DNA of 13,661 nt from an uncultured Clostridia bacterium. GTDB taxonomy: Bacteria > Bacillota > Clostridia > Lachnospirales > CAG-274. Shown here one piece after another: positions 1-5,926 of this stretch. Where the stretch lies: positions 1 through 13,661 of the forward strand of contig CANRCU010000032.1 of the NCBI GenBank assembly GCA_947629215.1. Direction: 5' to 3'. The notes under the pieces were generated by a model that did no database searches, was not told the DNA's origin, and saw only the letters and a list, made by a program, of their open reading frames with translations. The position numbers were made by a program, and so were the translations under genes. Position 1 is the stretch's first letter. Each line of letters starts with the position of its first letter.

Positions 1-1
1 C

Positions 2-946
2 AAAAACGGCTGCGGCAAGACTACGCTTTTAAAAATATTTGCGGGTATGCTCAGACCGTACAGAGGCAAGATAAAAACAAACAGCAGGCTTATGCTGCTG
101 CCGCAGGAGCCGACATATCTTTTTGCACAAAAAACTATATATGCCGAGCTTTTAAAAACAGCCGAAAGAAAAGAAGATATAGACGAAACAGCCAAAATGC
201 TTGAGATAACGGATATACTTCAAAGGCACCCGTTCGATGTTTCGGGCGGAGAGCTGCAAAAAGCCGCGCTTGCGAAACTGTTGCTTGCAAGACCCGAAAT
301 ATTATTGCTTGACGAGCCGACAAAGGGCATGGACGTATTTTTTAAACGAAAATTCGGTAAATTGCTTACGGACCTGACAAAAAAAGGTATGACCGTGCTT
401 ATGATAACCCATGATATGGACTTCTGCGCGGAATATGCGCACTGCTGCGCAATGCTTTTTGATGGCGAGATAGTCAGCTGCGGAGAGGTACACGAGTTTT
501 TTTCGACAAATATGTTTTTTACAACGGACGCATCGCGCATATCGCGTAATATTTGCAAAAATCGCATTACCGTCGGAGAGGTCATCGAGGCTGTCGGATT
601 GAGCGAACCCGAACCCGAATATCAAAAAAAAGAGAAAAAAAACATTGAAGACATTGTAGATAACAAAAAGTTCGACAACGGCGGCGAAAATACGGATAAA
701 AACGGGCAAAAAAAACGTCGGTTGGTCTGCGCGCTGATGATATTTGCGCTTATACCGCTTGTCATAGGTTTTGGCGTGTCGGTTTTGGGTGACAGAAAAT
801 ACTATTTTATAAGTATGCTCATAATGTTGATGACCTTTGTGCCTTTTTTTATGATATTTGAAGACAGGCTCGTGCGCACTCGCGAAATTATGCTTACGGC
901 GGTGCTTTGCGCGCTTGCCTGCTTTTTTTATGACTCAGGAATTTAA
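2..946 (+). CDS. ECF-type ABC transporter ATPase fused to the start of an S component (5' partial, 3' frameshifted)
   Basis: The gene starts before the window: the frame is open from base 2 and begins inside the Walker A motif (KNGCGKTTL). A Q-loop (LLPQEP), ABC signature (VSGGELQ), Walker B (ILLLDEPTKGMD) and H-loop (MITHDMD) follow, so this is a complete set of ATPase motifs apart from the extreme N-terminus. The style is that of cobalt/ECF ATPases, which energise vitamin uptake at the cytoplasmic face of the membrane. After about base 610 comes a charged Lys/Glu/Asp/Asn-rich linker. From about base 716 there are two hydrophobic segments containing GDRKYY and then RTREIMLTAVLCALA, which I recognise as the start of an ECF S component. 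The reading frame then runs into a stop at 944-946, just when family members would continue with an AFFM...FKP segment found in another frame. The fusion is seen directly; the transporter role comes from family knowledge; cobalamin as substrate is inferred from the riboswitch downstream. Confidence 0.85.
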   Translation, partial: KNGCGKTTLLKIFAGMLRPYRGKIKTNSRLMLLPQEPTYLFAQKTIYAELLKTAERKEDIDETAKMLEITDILQRHPFDVSGGELQKAALAKLLLARPEILLLDEPTKGMDVFFKRKFGKLLTDLTKKGMTVLMITHDMDFCAEYAHCCAMLFDGEIVSCGEVHEFFSTNMFFTTDASRISRNICKNRITVGEVIEAVGLSEPEPEYQKKEKKNIEDIVDNKKFDNGGENTDKNGQKKRRLVCALMIFALIPLVIGFGVSVLGDRKYYFISMLIMLMTFVPFFMIFEDRLVRTREIMLTAVLCALACFFYDSGI

Positions 947-1388
947 GCCCGTTTGCGCAATAGTGATAATCGCAGGCGTTTGTCTTGGTGAGGAATCGGG
1001 CTTTATGGTCGGCGCGATGAGCGGCTTTGTATCAAATTTTATTTTCGGACAGGGACCGTGGACGCCGTGGCAGATGTTCAGCCTTGGTATAATAGGCTTT
1101 TTAGCGGGCGTTTTTTACAAATCGGGGCTTATCTCAAAAAACAGGTTCAGTCTTGCAATTTTCGGCTTTATAGCCGTTTTGGCGGTCTACGGGGGTATAA
1201 TGAACCTTGCGTCGGTCATAATGTACAGGGCAGAGCCGAGCATGGGCGAGATACTGTTATCCTATGCAAGAGGGTTTCCGTTTGATATGATACACGCCGT
1301 CGGCACATTTATATTTTTAATGCTCATAGGCAGCGAGTTGGCTGAGAAAATAGAAAGAACGAAGATAAAATTCGGTCTTATGGAATAA
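858..1388 (+). pseudogene. ECF transporter S component, C-terminal part displaced by a frameshift
   Basis: This frame carries the bulk of a membrane S component, the subunit that binds the vitamin in ECF transporters. Its family-like sequence begins at about base 921 (AFFMTQEFKPV) and continues with VSNFIFGQGPWTPWQMF, a GIIGFLAGVFYKSGL helix, an AVYGGIMNLASV helix and a C-terminal RGFPFDMIHAVGTFIFLML helix. The first 20 or so codons after the ATG at 858 overlap the preceding frame and look like non-coding shadow, so 858 is only the ORF limit. The natural N-terminus lies in the upstream frame (716-919). Joining the frames around 920 restores a near-complete S component, but relative to the family as I remember it (ALAVAGRAAFFM) about five residues are also missing. 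That fits a 14-base deletion better than a single extra T. The break is either a true pseudogene or an assembly error. No good ribosome binding site exists for an independent start, so the fragment is probably not made alone. Confidence 0.7.
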
Positions 1389-1412
1389 TATATGCAAGAA
1401 AGGGAGATAAAG

Positions 1413-1634
1413 ATGAAAAGTAAAATAACTTATGCAATAAATATGTATAAAAAAGGTGATTCCGAAGATACATTTCAGGGCATAACAATAATGGTCGACG
1501 GGGATTTTCGCAAGGAACTTGATGTATTGCTGGCAAAGCTGCCGCAATACGCCAACTATGTCGATATAATAAACGATGCTGTTTTCAAGGGAATGAGCAT
1601 CATAGAACAACAGGCTGAAAACGCCCGACAGTGA
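1413..1634 (+). CDS. small protein, possible ribbon-helix-helix fold
   Basis: A 73-residue protein that I do not recognise by name. The ATG at 1413 is preferred over an in-frame ATG at 1392 because AGGGAG (1401-1406) stands six bases before it, whereas 1392 has no ribosome binding site. The predicted order is a beta strand (GITIMVD), an amphipathic helix (DFRKELDVLLAKL) and a second helix (VDIINDAVFKGMSII). This resembles the ribbon-helix-helix DNA-binding fold of the Arc/MetJ/CopG type, but that reading is inference from pattern only. It is cytosolic, with no signal peptide or membrane segment. It follows the S component by only 24 bases and ends two bases before the riboswitch P1 stem, so it is probably cotranscribed with the transporter genes. 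It could be a local regulator or an accessory protein of the transporter. Confidence 0.6.
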   Translation: MKSKITYAINMYKKGDSEDTFQGITIMVDGDFRKELDVLLAKLPQYANYVDIINDAVFKGMSIIEQQAENARQ

Positions 1635-1635
1635 T

Positions 1636-1857
1636 ATAAAAGCAGTTTCCGGTGTCTATGCTCAAAAGGGAAATCGGTGAAAGTCCGATACAGTCTTACC
1701 CCTGCTGTGAGCGGCGACAAAGCGGCAATATGTCATTGCGAGTATCGCGGCTGCACGTGTGGAGCTTACCGCACACGGGCAGCCGACGGAAAGTGAGAAG
1801 GCGCCGCAGAGAACGACCCGCAAGTCAGAATACCTGCCGGTATATATCTGCTTTTAT
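1636..1857 (+). ncRNA. cobalamin (B12) riboswitch aptamer
   Basis: The conserved parts of the cobalamin aptamer appear in order: AAAAGGGAAA (1664-1673), the hairpin TCGG-TGAAAGT-CCGA (1674-1688), CCCCTGCTGTGA (1699-1710), a variable middle region, and the B12 box GTCAGAATACCTGCC (1824-1838). A perfect 10-bp closing stem P1 joins ATAAAAGCAG (1636-1645) with CTGCTTTTAT (1848-1857). These features together leave little doubt. The riboswitch binds adenosylcobalamin or a related corrinoid and normally lowers expression of the genes below it when the vitamin is plentiful. It controls the two DUF4430 surface proteins that follow, and fills the gap between the small gene and the first DUF4430 gene. 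Confidence 0.93.
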
Positions 1858-1911
1858 GGGACAAGCCTTGGGTGGAGGTATGTCCGTATATAAAATAATA
1901 TTTTAAGGAGG
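1852..1911 (+). promoter_or_regulatory. riboswitch expression platform (competing hairpin and RBS)
   Basis: A hairpin follows the aptamer: GGACA (1859-1863) pairs with TGTCC (1881-1885) and GCC (1865-1867) with GGT (1877-1879), around a nine-base loop. It can be lengthened by TTTTAT (1852-1857) pairing with ATAAAA (1890-1895). The TTTTAT strand is also the end of the aptamer's P1 stem, so the long hairpin and P1 exclude each other. A mixed A/T tract ending TTTT (1901-1904) and the strong ribosome binding site AAGGAGG (1905-1911) come next. The T tract is too interrupted for a confident intrinsic terminator, so control could act on transcription or on translation. Confidence 0.55.
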
Positions 1912-1918
1912 AATTTTT

Positions 1919-2773
1919 ATGAAAAAATTCAACAAGACCTTGCTTGGCGCGGTTTCGGGTGCGGTATTCGCATTTTTGACAACGACAAGCGTATTTGCGG
2001 CGGTAAGCGTAAAAGTAACGGGCGACAGCGTTCACGAGCCGGGGGCGCATACAGCCTATACGGAATGGCTCGATGTACAGACGGACGAAGCCGTGGGCAA
2101 GACTGCCGAAAGTGTGGTAAAACAGGCGTTGTCCGATGCGGGGTACGAATGTCATAACAGCGAATGGGGGTATATAGATGCCGTAACGACGCCCGGCGGC
2201 GAAGTTCTTGGCGAGTTTACAAACGGCGCAAAAAGCGGCTGGATGTATTTTGTAAACGGTCTTAGCCCCGATGTCGGCATAGGTGATTATATCGTTGCGG
2301 ACGGGGATGCGATAGAGCTGCATTATTACGATAATTACGGCGAGGTCTACGGTTTTTCGCTGACGGTAAATTCGGATACCGAAAACTATACGATGAAAAT
2401 TTACGACAAAGACGGGAATGAGGTAATAGACTACGGTTGGGGCTATTCGCTTTTCCCGGGGGAATATACATATACGGCAGAAAGTGCTTCGGGCAGCCTT
2501 ACAGGCAGCTTTGAGGTCGTAAACGACGATGTTGAGATAGAGCTTGTTTTCGGCGGAACGGTCGATGTGATATGGGGCGATTTCGATCTGAACGGTCGGA
2601 TAGATGCGTCCGATGTATCAGCGGTGCTGCAAAAAGCGCTGTTATCCACTTTTCCTGCGCCGAATGAGGATATTATAGACGTTGACAAGGACGGAAGAAT
2701 AACGGCAAACGATGCTTCGCTGATATTTGCAAAAGTGCTGGACGGCTCGTTCGTTTTGCCCTGCGAGGGATAA
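1919..2773 (+). CDS. secreted DUF4430 (transcobalamin-like) protein with C-terminal dockerin
   Basis: A 284-residue exported protein. Residues 1-27 are a signal peptide ending VFA, with cleavage likely before AVSVKV. Residues 29-141 form a DUF4430 domain, with GYI..VT.PGG, NGAKSGWMYFVNG, and DYIVADGD.IELHYYDNY as landmarks; this family is related to the C-terminal lobe of human transcobalamin and intrinsic factor. Residues 142-212 are probably a small beta-sandwich (DKDGNEVIDYG, LFPGEYTYTAES). Residues 216-277 are a type I dockerin with two EF-hand-like calcium loops, DFDLNGRIDASD and DVDKDGRITAND, which would dock onto a cohesin on another surface protein. AAGGAGG stands seven bases before the ATG. 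The gene sits directly below the cobalamin riboswitch, so I infer corrinoid binding at the cell surface. The domains are seen; the ligand is inferred. No cohesin partner is visible in the window. Confidence 0.9.
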   Translation: MKKFNKTLLGAVSGAVFAFLTTTSVFAAVSVKVTGDSVHEPGAHTAYTEWLDVQTDEAVGKTAESVVKQALSDAGYECHNSEWGYIDAVTTPGGEVLGEFTNGAKSGWMYFVNGLSPDVGIGDYIVADGDAIELHYYDNYGEVYGFSLTVNSDTENYTMKIYDKDGNEVIDYGWGYSLFPGEYTYTAESASGSLTGSFEVVNDDVEIELVFGGTVDVIWGDFDLNGRIDASDVSAVLQKALLSTFPAPNEDIIDVDKDGRITANDASLIFAKVLDGSFVLPCEG

Positions 2774-2776
2774 GTT

Positions 2777-5137
2777 ATGTTTAAAAAGACAGCGGCGCTG
2801 CTGAGCGCTTTTATTGCGTTGGAATGCGTATTTGCAGGCGGTTTTTCCGTAACGGCAAAGGAGTATGACATCACGGTATCTTCGGGCGGTATCGCCGCAT
2901 ATGATACGGCGGTGTCCGACAGCGGTATTGTTGCATATGATGATACGCTCTCCCCAAGCGGCATACTTTTTGCAAATACGCCCGAAAATACGGCAGCCGT
3001 AAAATGGCAGACCAAAATAGACAAAGGCATAAACAGCGGCTATCCGACTTGTGTTTCGGACGGGAAATATCTCTATACGGCAGCCGTGAACAAAATATAC
3101 AAAATAGATAAAGAAACGGGCGATATTGTAAAAACATCGGGGCTTAAAAGCCGTATCGCGCATACTTATTATATGACTTTAGCCGACGGAAAGCTCTTTA
3201 TCCAGCTTGAAAACGGCAGTATACAGGCTTTTGCGGCTGACGGGCTGACGCCTTTGTGGATAAGCGGCGCGCCTGACGGCTCGGAGTCGGTACAGGGAAT
3301 ATCGCCTGTGATATATGACGGCGGCAGTATATATGCGTCGACCGTCGCTATGTCAAAAAGATACGGCAGGGGCAGTTATTATTGCATAAATGCAAGTGAC
3401 GGCAGCTTTGTCTGGCAGTTTGACGCACAGGAAAACAGCGCCTCAAGCTCGGGTTTTTACCGAGCGGGCGCTGCCGTTGAGGGCAATAAGCTCATATTCG
3501 GCAGCGAGGGCGGCACGCTTTATATGCTCGATAAATACAGCGGCAGTCTTGTGGATAAGACCGATATAGACGGGGATATACGCACGGGCTGCGTCGTGTA
3601 TGACGGGGAAGTTTTTTTTACGACAAAAAACGGGCGGCTTTATGCGGTCGGTCTTACACAAAACGGTTTCGGTAATGCAAGGTATACGGAATTTTGCAAA
3701 AATTCGACCTGCAAGCCCGTGATAGCCGGCGGCAGGATATATGTCGGCGGAAGTACGGGCGGATATGCCAACGGCGTTTTTTGTGTTTTTGACAGCAGGG
3801 ATCTTTCCGAAAAGGCAAGATTTACAGTGCCGGGGAATGTTCAGTCCGAGCCTTTGGCGGTGAGAAAAACAAATGGCATATGCGTTTATTTTACATGCAA
3901 CGATAAGCCCGGCAGGCTGATGTGCCTGAGCGACGTGGGCGGAGAATGTACCGTTGCCGAAATATTTGCCCCAAGCGGCGAATATGCGCAATATTGCATA
4001 AACGGCGTAACTGCCGACGAAAACGGCATATTGTATTATCAAAATGATTCGGGCTGTCTTGCCGCGCTTGAAAAAAGTGCCGAAGCGACGGAAACGACGA
4101 CCGAGAGCAGCTCACACTCGGGCGGCGGTTCGGGCGTAAGCGAAAATATTCATATAAACGTGGAAATAACGGGTGACACCGTACACGGGGACGAGCCTCA
4201 CAAGGCTTACGACAAGTGGGCGCAGGCGGAGTATACGCTGAAAAAAGGCGTTACCGCAGAGGACGTTATTACAAAAGCGCTTAAAGAGAACGGTTTTGAA
4301 CCTGTCGTCGAAGACGGGTACATCTCTTCGGTGACAATGCCCGACGGCACGGAATTGGCAGAGTTTGCAAACGGCGAAAAAAGCGGTTGGATGTATAAAG
4401 TAAACGGGGAGTTCCCGCAGGTGTCCATGAGAGATTATCGATTGGAAGACGGCGACAGCGTCGAATTGGTGTATTCGGACGATTACACCGTGACCGACAA
4501 AAGTTCGCGGACGTTTTCGGGCGGAGGAGTGGAAAGAACGACCGAAACAAGCACCGAGATGACATCGGCGGAGCAAAGCACGGAAAAACCGCAGGAAACC
4601 GAAGAAAGCCCCGTGTTTTTCAAAGATACCGAAGAAGGCGTCTGGTATTTTTATCCCGTTGAATGTCTGCATTTTGCGGGTATATTGAACGGACGCGGCG
4701 ACGGTATGTTCTGCCCCGACGATATTGTTACACGGGCTGAATTTATAACCGTGCTTTATCGTATATACGGCAGCAAAAGCGGCTTTGAGGCTGATTTTGC
4801 GGACGTTGCCGAAGGCGCTTGGTATTTTGACGCCGTGGGCTGGGCGCAGAAAGACGGCGTTGTCTGCGGCGACGGCAGCCGTTTTATGCCGGATATGCCG
4901 ATAGAAAAACAGGATATGGCGGTCATACTTTACAGACTTTGCGAAGAAAGCGTCGTCGGCGGTATTGATATAGCCGACAGGGCGGATATTTCGCCTTATG
5001 CCTTAAAAGCCGCGGAGTTTGCGCTGCAAAGCGGTATTATGGATTTGAGCGAAGGCAGATTTTATCCGCATGAATATCCGACCCGAGCAGATATGGCTGT
5101 CATTGTTTTTGAATTTGCCGAAAAGAAATTGATGTGA
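2777..5137 (+). CDS. surface protein: PQQ-like beta-propeller, DUF4430 and SLH repeats
   Basis: A 786-residue exported protein starting three bases after the dockerin gene's stop, so the two are cotranscribed and probably translationally coupled; GAGGGA (2765-2770) inside the end of the previous gene may serve as the ribosome binding site. Residues 1-27 are a signal peptide. Residues 34-69 hold three imperfect 12-residue repeats. Residues 75-432 form a PQQ-like beta-propeller, with recurring blades such as DGKYLYTAAVNKIYKIDKETG and GGTLYMLDKYSG. Residues 456-573 are a DUF4430 domain very like the one in the neighbouring gene (VEITGDTVH, NGEKSGWMYKVNG, DYRLEDGDSVELVY). A Thr/Ser/Glu-rich linker follows, and residues 613-786 are about three SLH repeats (VTRAEFITVLYRIYG is typical), which bind cell-wall polymer. 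I infer a wall-anchored corrinoid receptor. The propeller may bind a ligand or a partner protein, but nothing in it decides which. Confidence 0.9.
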   Translation: MFKKTAALLSAFIALECVFAGGFSVTAKEYDITVSSGGIAAYDTAVSDSGIVAYDDTLSPSGILFANTPENTAAVKWQTKIDKGINSGYPTCVSDGKYLYTAAVNKIYKIDKETGDIVKTSGLKSRIAHTYYMTLADGKLFIQLENGSIQAFAADGLTPLWISGAPDGSESVQGISPVIYDGGSIYASTVAMSKRYGRGSYYCINASDGSFVWQFDAQENSASSSGFYRAGAAVEGNKLIFGSEGGTLYMLDKYSGSLVDKTDIDGDIRTGCVVYDGEVFFTTKNGRLYAVGLTQNGFGNARYTEFCKNSTCKPVIAGGRIYVGGSTGGYANGVFCVFDSRDLSEKARFTVPGNVQSEPLAVRKTNGICVYFTCNDKPGRLMCLSDVGGECTVAEIFAPSGEYAQYCINGVTADENGILYYQNDSGCLAALEKSAEATETTTESSSHSGGGSGVSENIHINVEITGDTVHGDEPHKAYDKWAQAEYTLKKGVTAEDVITKALKENGFEPVVEDGYISSVTMPDGTELAEFANGEKSGWMYKVNGEFPQVSMRDYRLEDGDSVELVYSDDYTVTDKSSRTFSGGGVERTTETSTEMTSAEQSTEKPQETEESPVFFKDTEEGVWYFYPVECLHFAGILNGRGDGMFCPDDIVTRAEFITVLYRIYGSKSGFEADFADVAEGAWYFDAVGWAQKDGVVCGDGSRFMPDMPIEKQDMAVILYRLCEESVVGGIDIADRADISPYALKAAEFALQSGIMDLSEGRFYPHEYPTRADMAVIVFEFAEKKLM

Positions 5138-5191
5138 TATTACAGCCGACAAAAATTTTACAAAAAACAACCGATTTTTCAAAAAAAATGC

Positions 5192-5220
5192 TTGCAATAA
5201 TATTGCGTATAGGTTAGAAT
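5192..5220 (+). promoter_or_regulatory. sigma-A-type promoter for efp
   Basis: TTGCAA (5192-5197) and TAGAAT (5215-5220) are separated by 17 bases in a very A/T-rich stretch, close to the TTGACA/TATAAT consensus. It lies about 60 bases before efp, in the gap after the SLH gene, where no convincing terminator can be seen. Confidence 0.6.
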
Positions 5221-5246
5221 AATAATATAATGTTATTTTATGTAAG

Positions 5247-5262
5247 TGGATCGGGCGATCCA
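5247..5262 (+). promoter_or_regulatory. palindrome in the efp leader
   Basis: TGGATCG (5247-5253) and CGATCCA (5256-5262) form a perfect 7-bp inverted repeat around GG. It falls in the predicted efp 5' leader, about 27 bases after the -10 box and five bases before the AAGGAGG ribosome binding site (5267-5273). It could be an RNA hairpin that affects ribosome access or a protein-binding operator. Its function is unknown. Confidence 0.4.
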
Positions 5263-5279
5263 TTAAAAGGAGGATATTT

Positions 5280-5843
5280 ATGATTTCTGCCGGTGAATTC
5301 AGAAACGGTATTACCATTGAATACGAGAACGATATTTACACTATTGTAGAGTTTCAGCACGTTAAGCCAGGTAAGGGCGCAGCTTTTGTGCGCACAAAGA
5401 TCAAAAGCCTGACAACGGGTGCGGTCGTTGAAAAAACTTTCCGTCCGACCGAAAAAATGGGCAGGGCGCAGATAGACCGCAGCGAGATGCAGTACCTTTA
5501 TACAGACGGCGAACTCTATCATTTCATGGATACAACAAGCTATGAGCAGATCGCTCTCAGCGCAGATGATGTGGGCGATACGCTTAAATTTGTCAAAGAA
5601 AATGAAATGGTCAAAATGCTCAGCCACGACGGCAAGGTTTTCGGTATCGAGCCGCCTATACAGGTAGAGCTTGTTGTTACACAGACAGAACCCGGTTTCA
5701 AAGGCGATACCGCAACGGGCGCATCAAAGCCTGCTACGCTTGAAACAGGCGCTGTTGTCAATGTTCCGCTTTTCATAAGCGAGGGCGAGATCGTTAAGAT
5801 CGATACACGTACAGGCGAATATGTCGGCCGTGTGAACAGTTGA
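5280..5843 (+). CDS. efp: elongation factor P
   Basis: A 187-residue protein, the usual EF-P length. EF-P binds between the ribosomal P and E sites and relieves stalling at runs of prolines. The N-terminal KOW-like domain contains the tip loop VKPGKGAAF with Lys32 at the position that is post-translationally modified in other bacteria. The middle OB domain contains FRPTEKMGRAQIDRSEMQYLY, and the C-terminal OB domain contains TEPGFKGDTATGASKPATLETG and ends TRTGEYVGRV. The start is fixed by AAGGAGG six bases upstream and by the typical N-terminus MISAGEFRNG. It has its own promoter. No EF-P modification gene is seen in the window, and the usual pepP neighbour is absent. Confidence 0.98.
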   Translation: MISAGEFRNGITIEYENDIYTIVEFQHVKPGKGAAFVRTKIKSLTTGAVVEKTFRPTEKMGRAQIDRSEMQYLYTDGELYHFMDTTSYEQIALSADDVGDTLKFVKENEMVKMLSHDGKVFGIEPPIQVELVVTQTEPGFKGDTATGASKPATLETGAVVNVPLFISEGEIVKIDTRTGEYVGRVNS

Positions 5844-5865
5844 TAAAAATTTTTTCGTTATCATG

Positions 5866-5903
5866 AGGGCGTGCTGCAAACCAAACTTGCATCATGCCCT
5901 TTT
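5866..5903 (+). terminator. hairpin after efp, weak terminator or attenuator
   Basis: AGGGCGTG (5866-5873) pairs with CATGCCCT (5893-5900), including one G-U pair. An inner stem TGCAA/TTGCA sits around a seven-base loop. Only four T residues follow (5900-5903). The structure is strong but the T tract is short, so partial read-through into the next gene is likely. Confidence 0.6.
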
Positions 5904-5926
5904 GTCAAATCCAAGGGGGAAAAACA

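Noticed and set aside
921..929. Programmed frameshifting at the T run as the normal way to make the S component
   Set aside because: Rejoining at the T run still leaves about five family residues missing, and there is no stimulatory structure that I can see; a deletion or assembly error is simpler.
1392..1412. Upstream ATG for the small RHH-like gene
   Set aside because: There is no ribosome binding site before it; AGGGAG lies correctly for the ATG at 1413.
1652..1906. 84-codon open frame over the riboswitch
   Set aside because: It lies wholly inside the conserved cobalamin aptamer and its platform, has no ribosome binding site, and its translation resembles no protein.
2443..3163. Long - strand open frames opposite the DUF4430 genes
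   Set aside because: They are antisense to strongly supported domains (dockerin, beta-propeller), with no ribosome binding sites or family resemblance.
5840..5864. Possible promoter (TTGATA ... TATCAT) after efp
   Set aside because: The spacing is only about 13 bases, too short for a sigma-A promoter.
5894..5926. Upstream ATG for the Tim44-like gene
   Set aside because: It falls inside the efp hairpin without a ribosome binding site, whereas the GTG at 5927 has AAGGGGG seven bases upstream and leads straight into the membrane helix.
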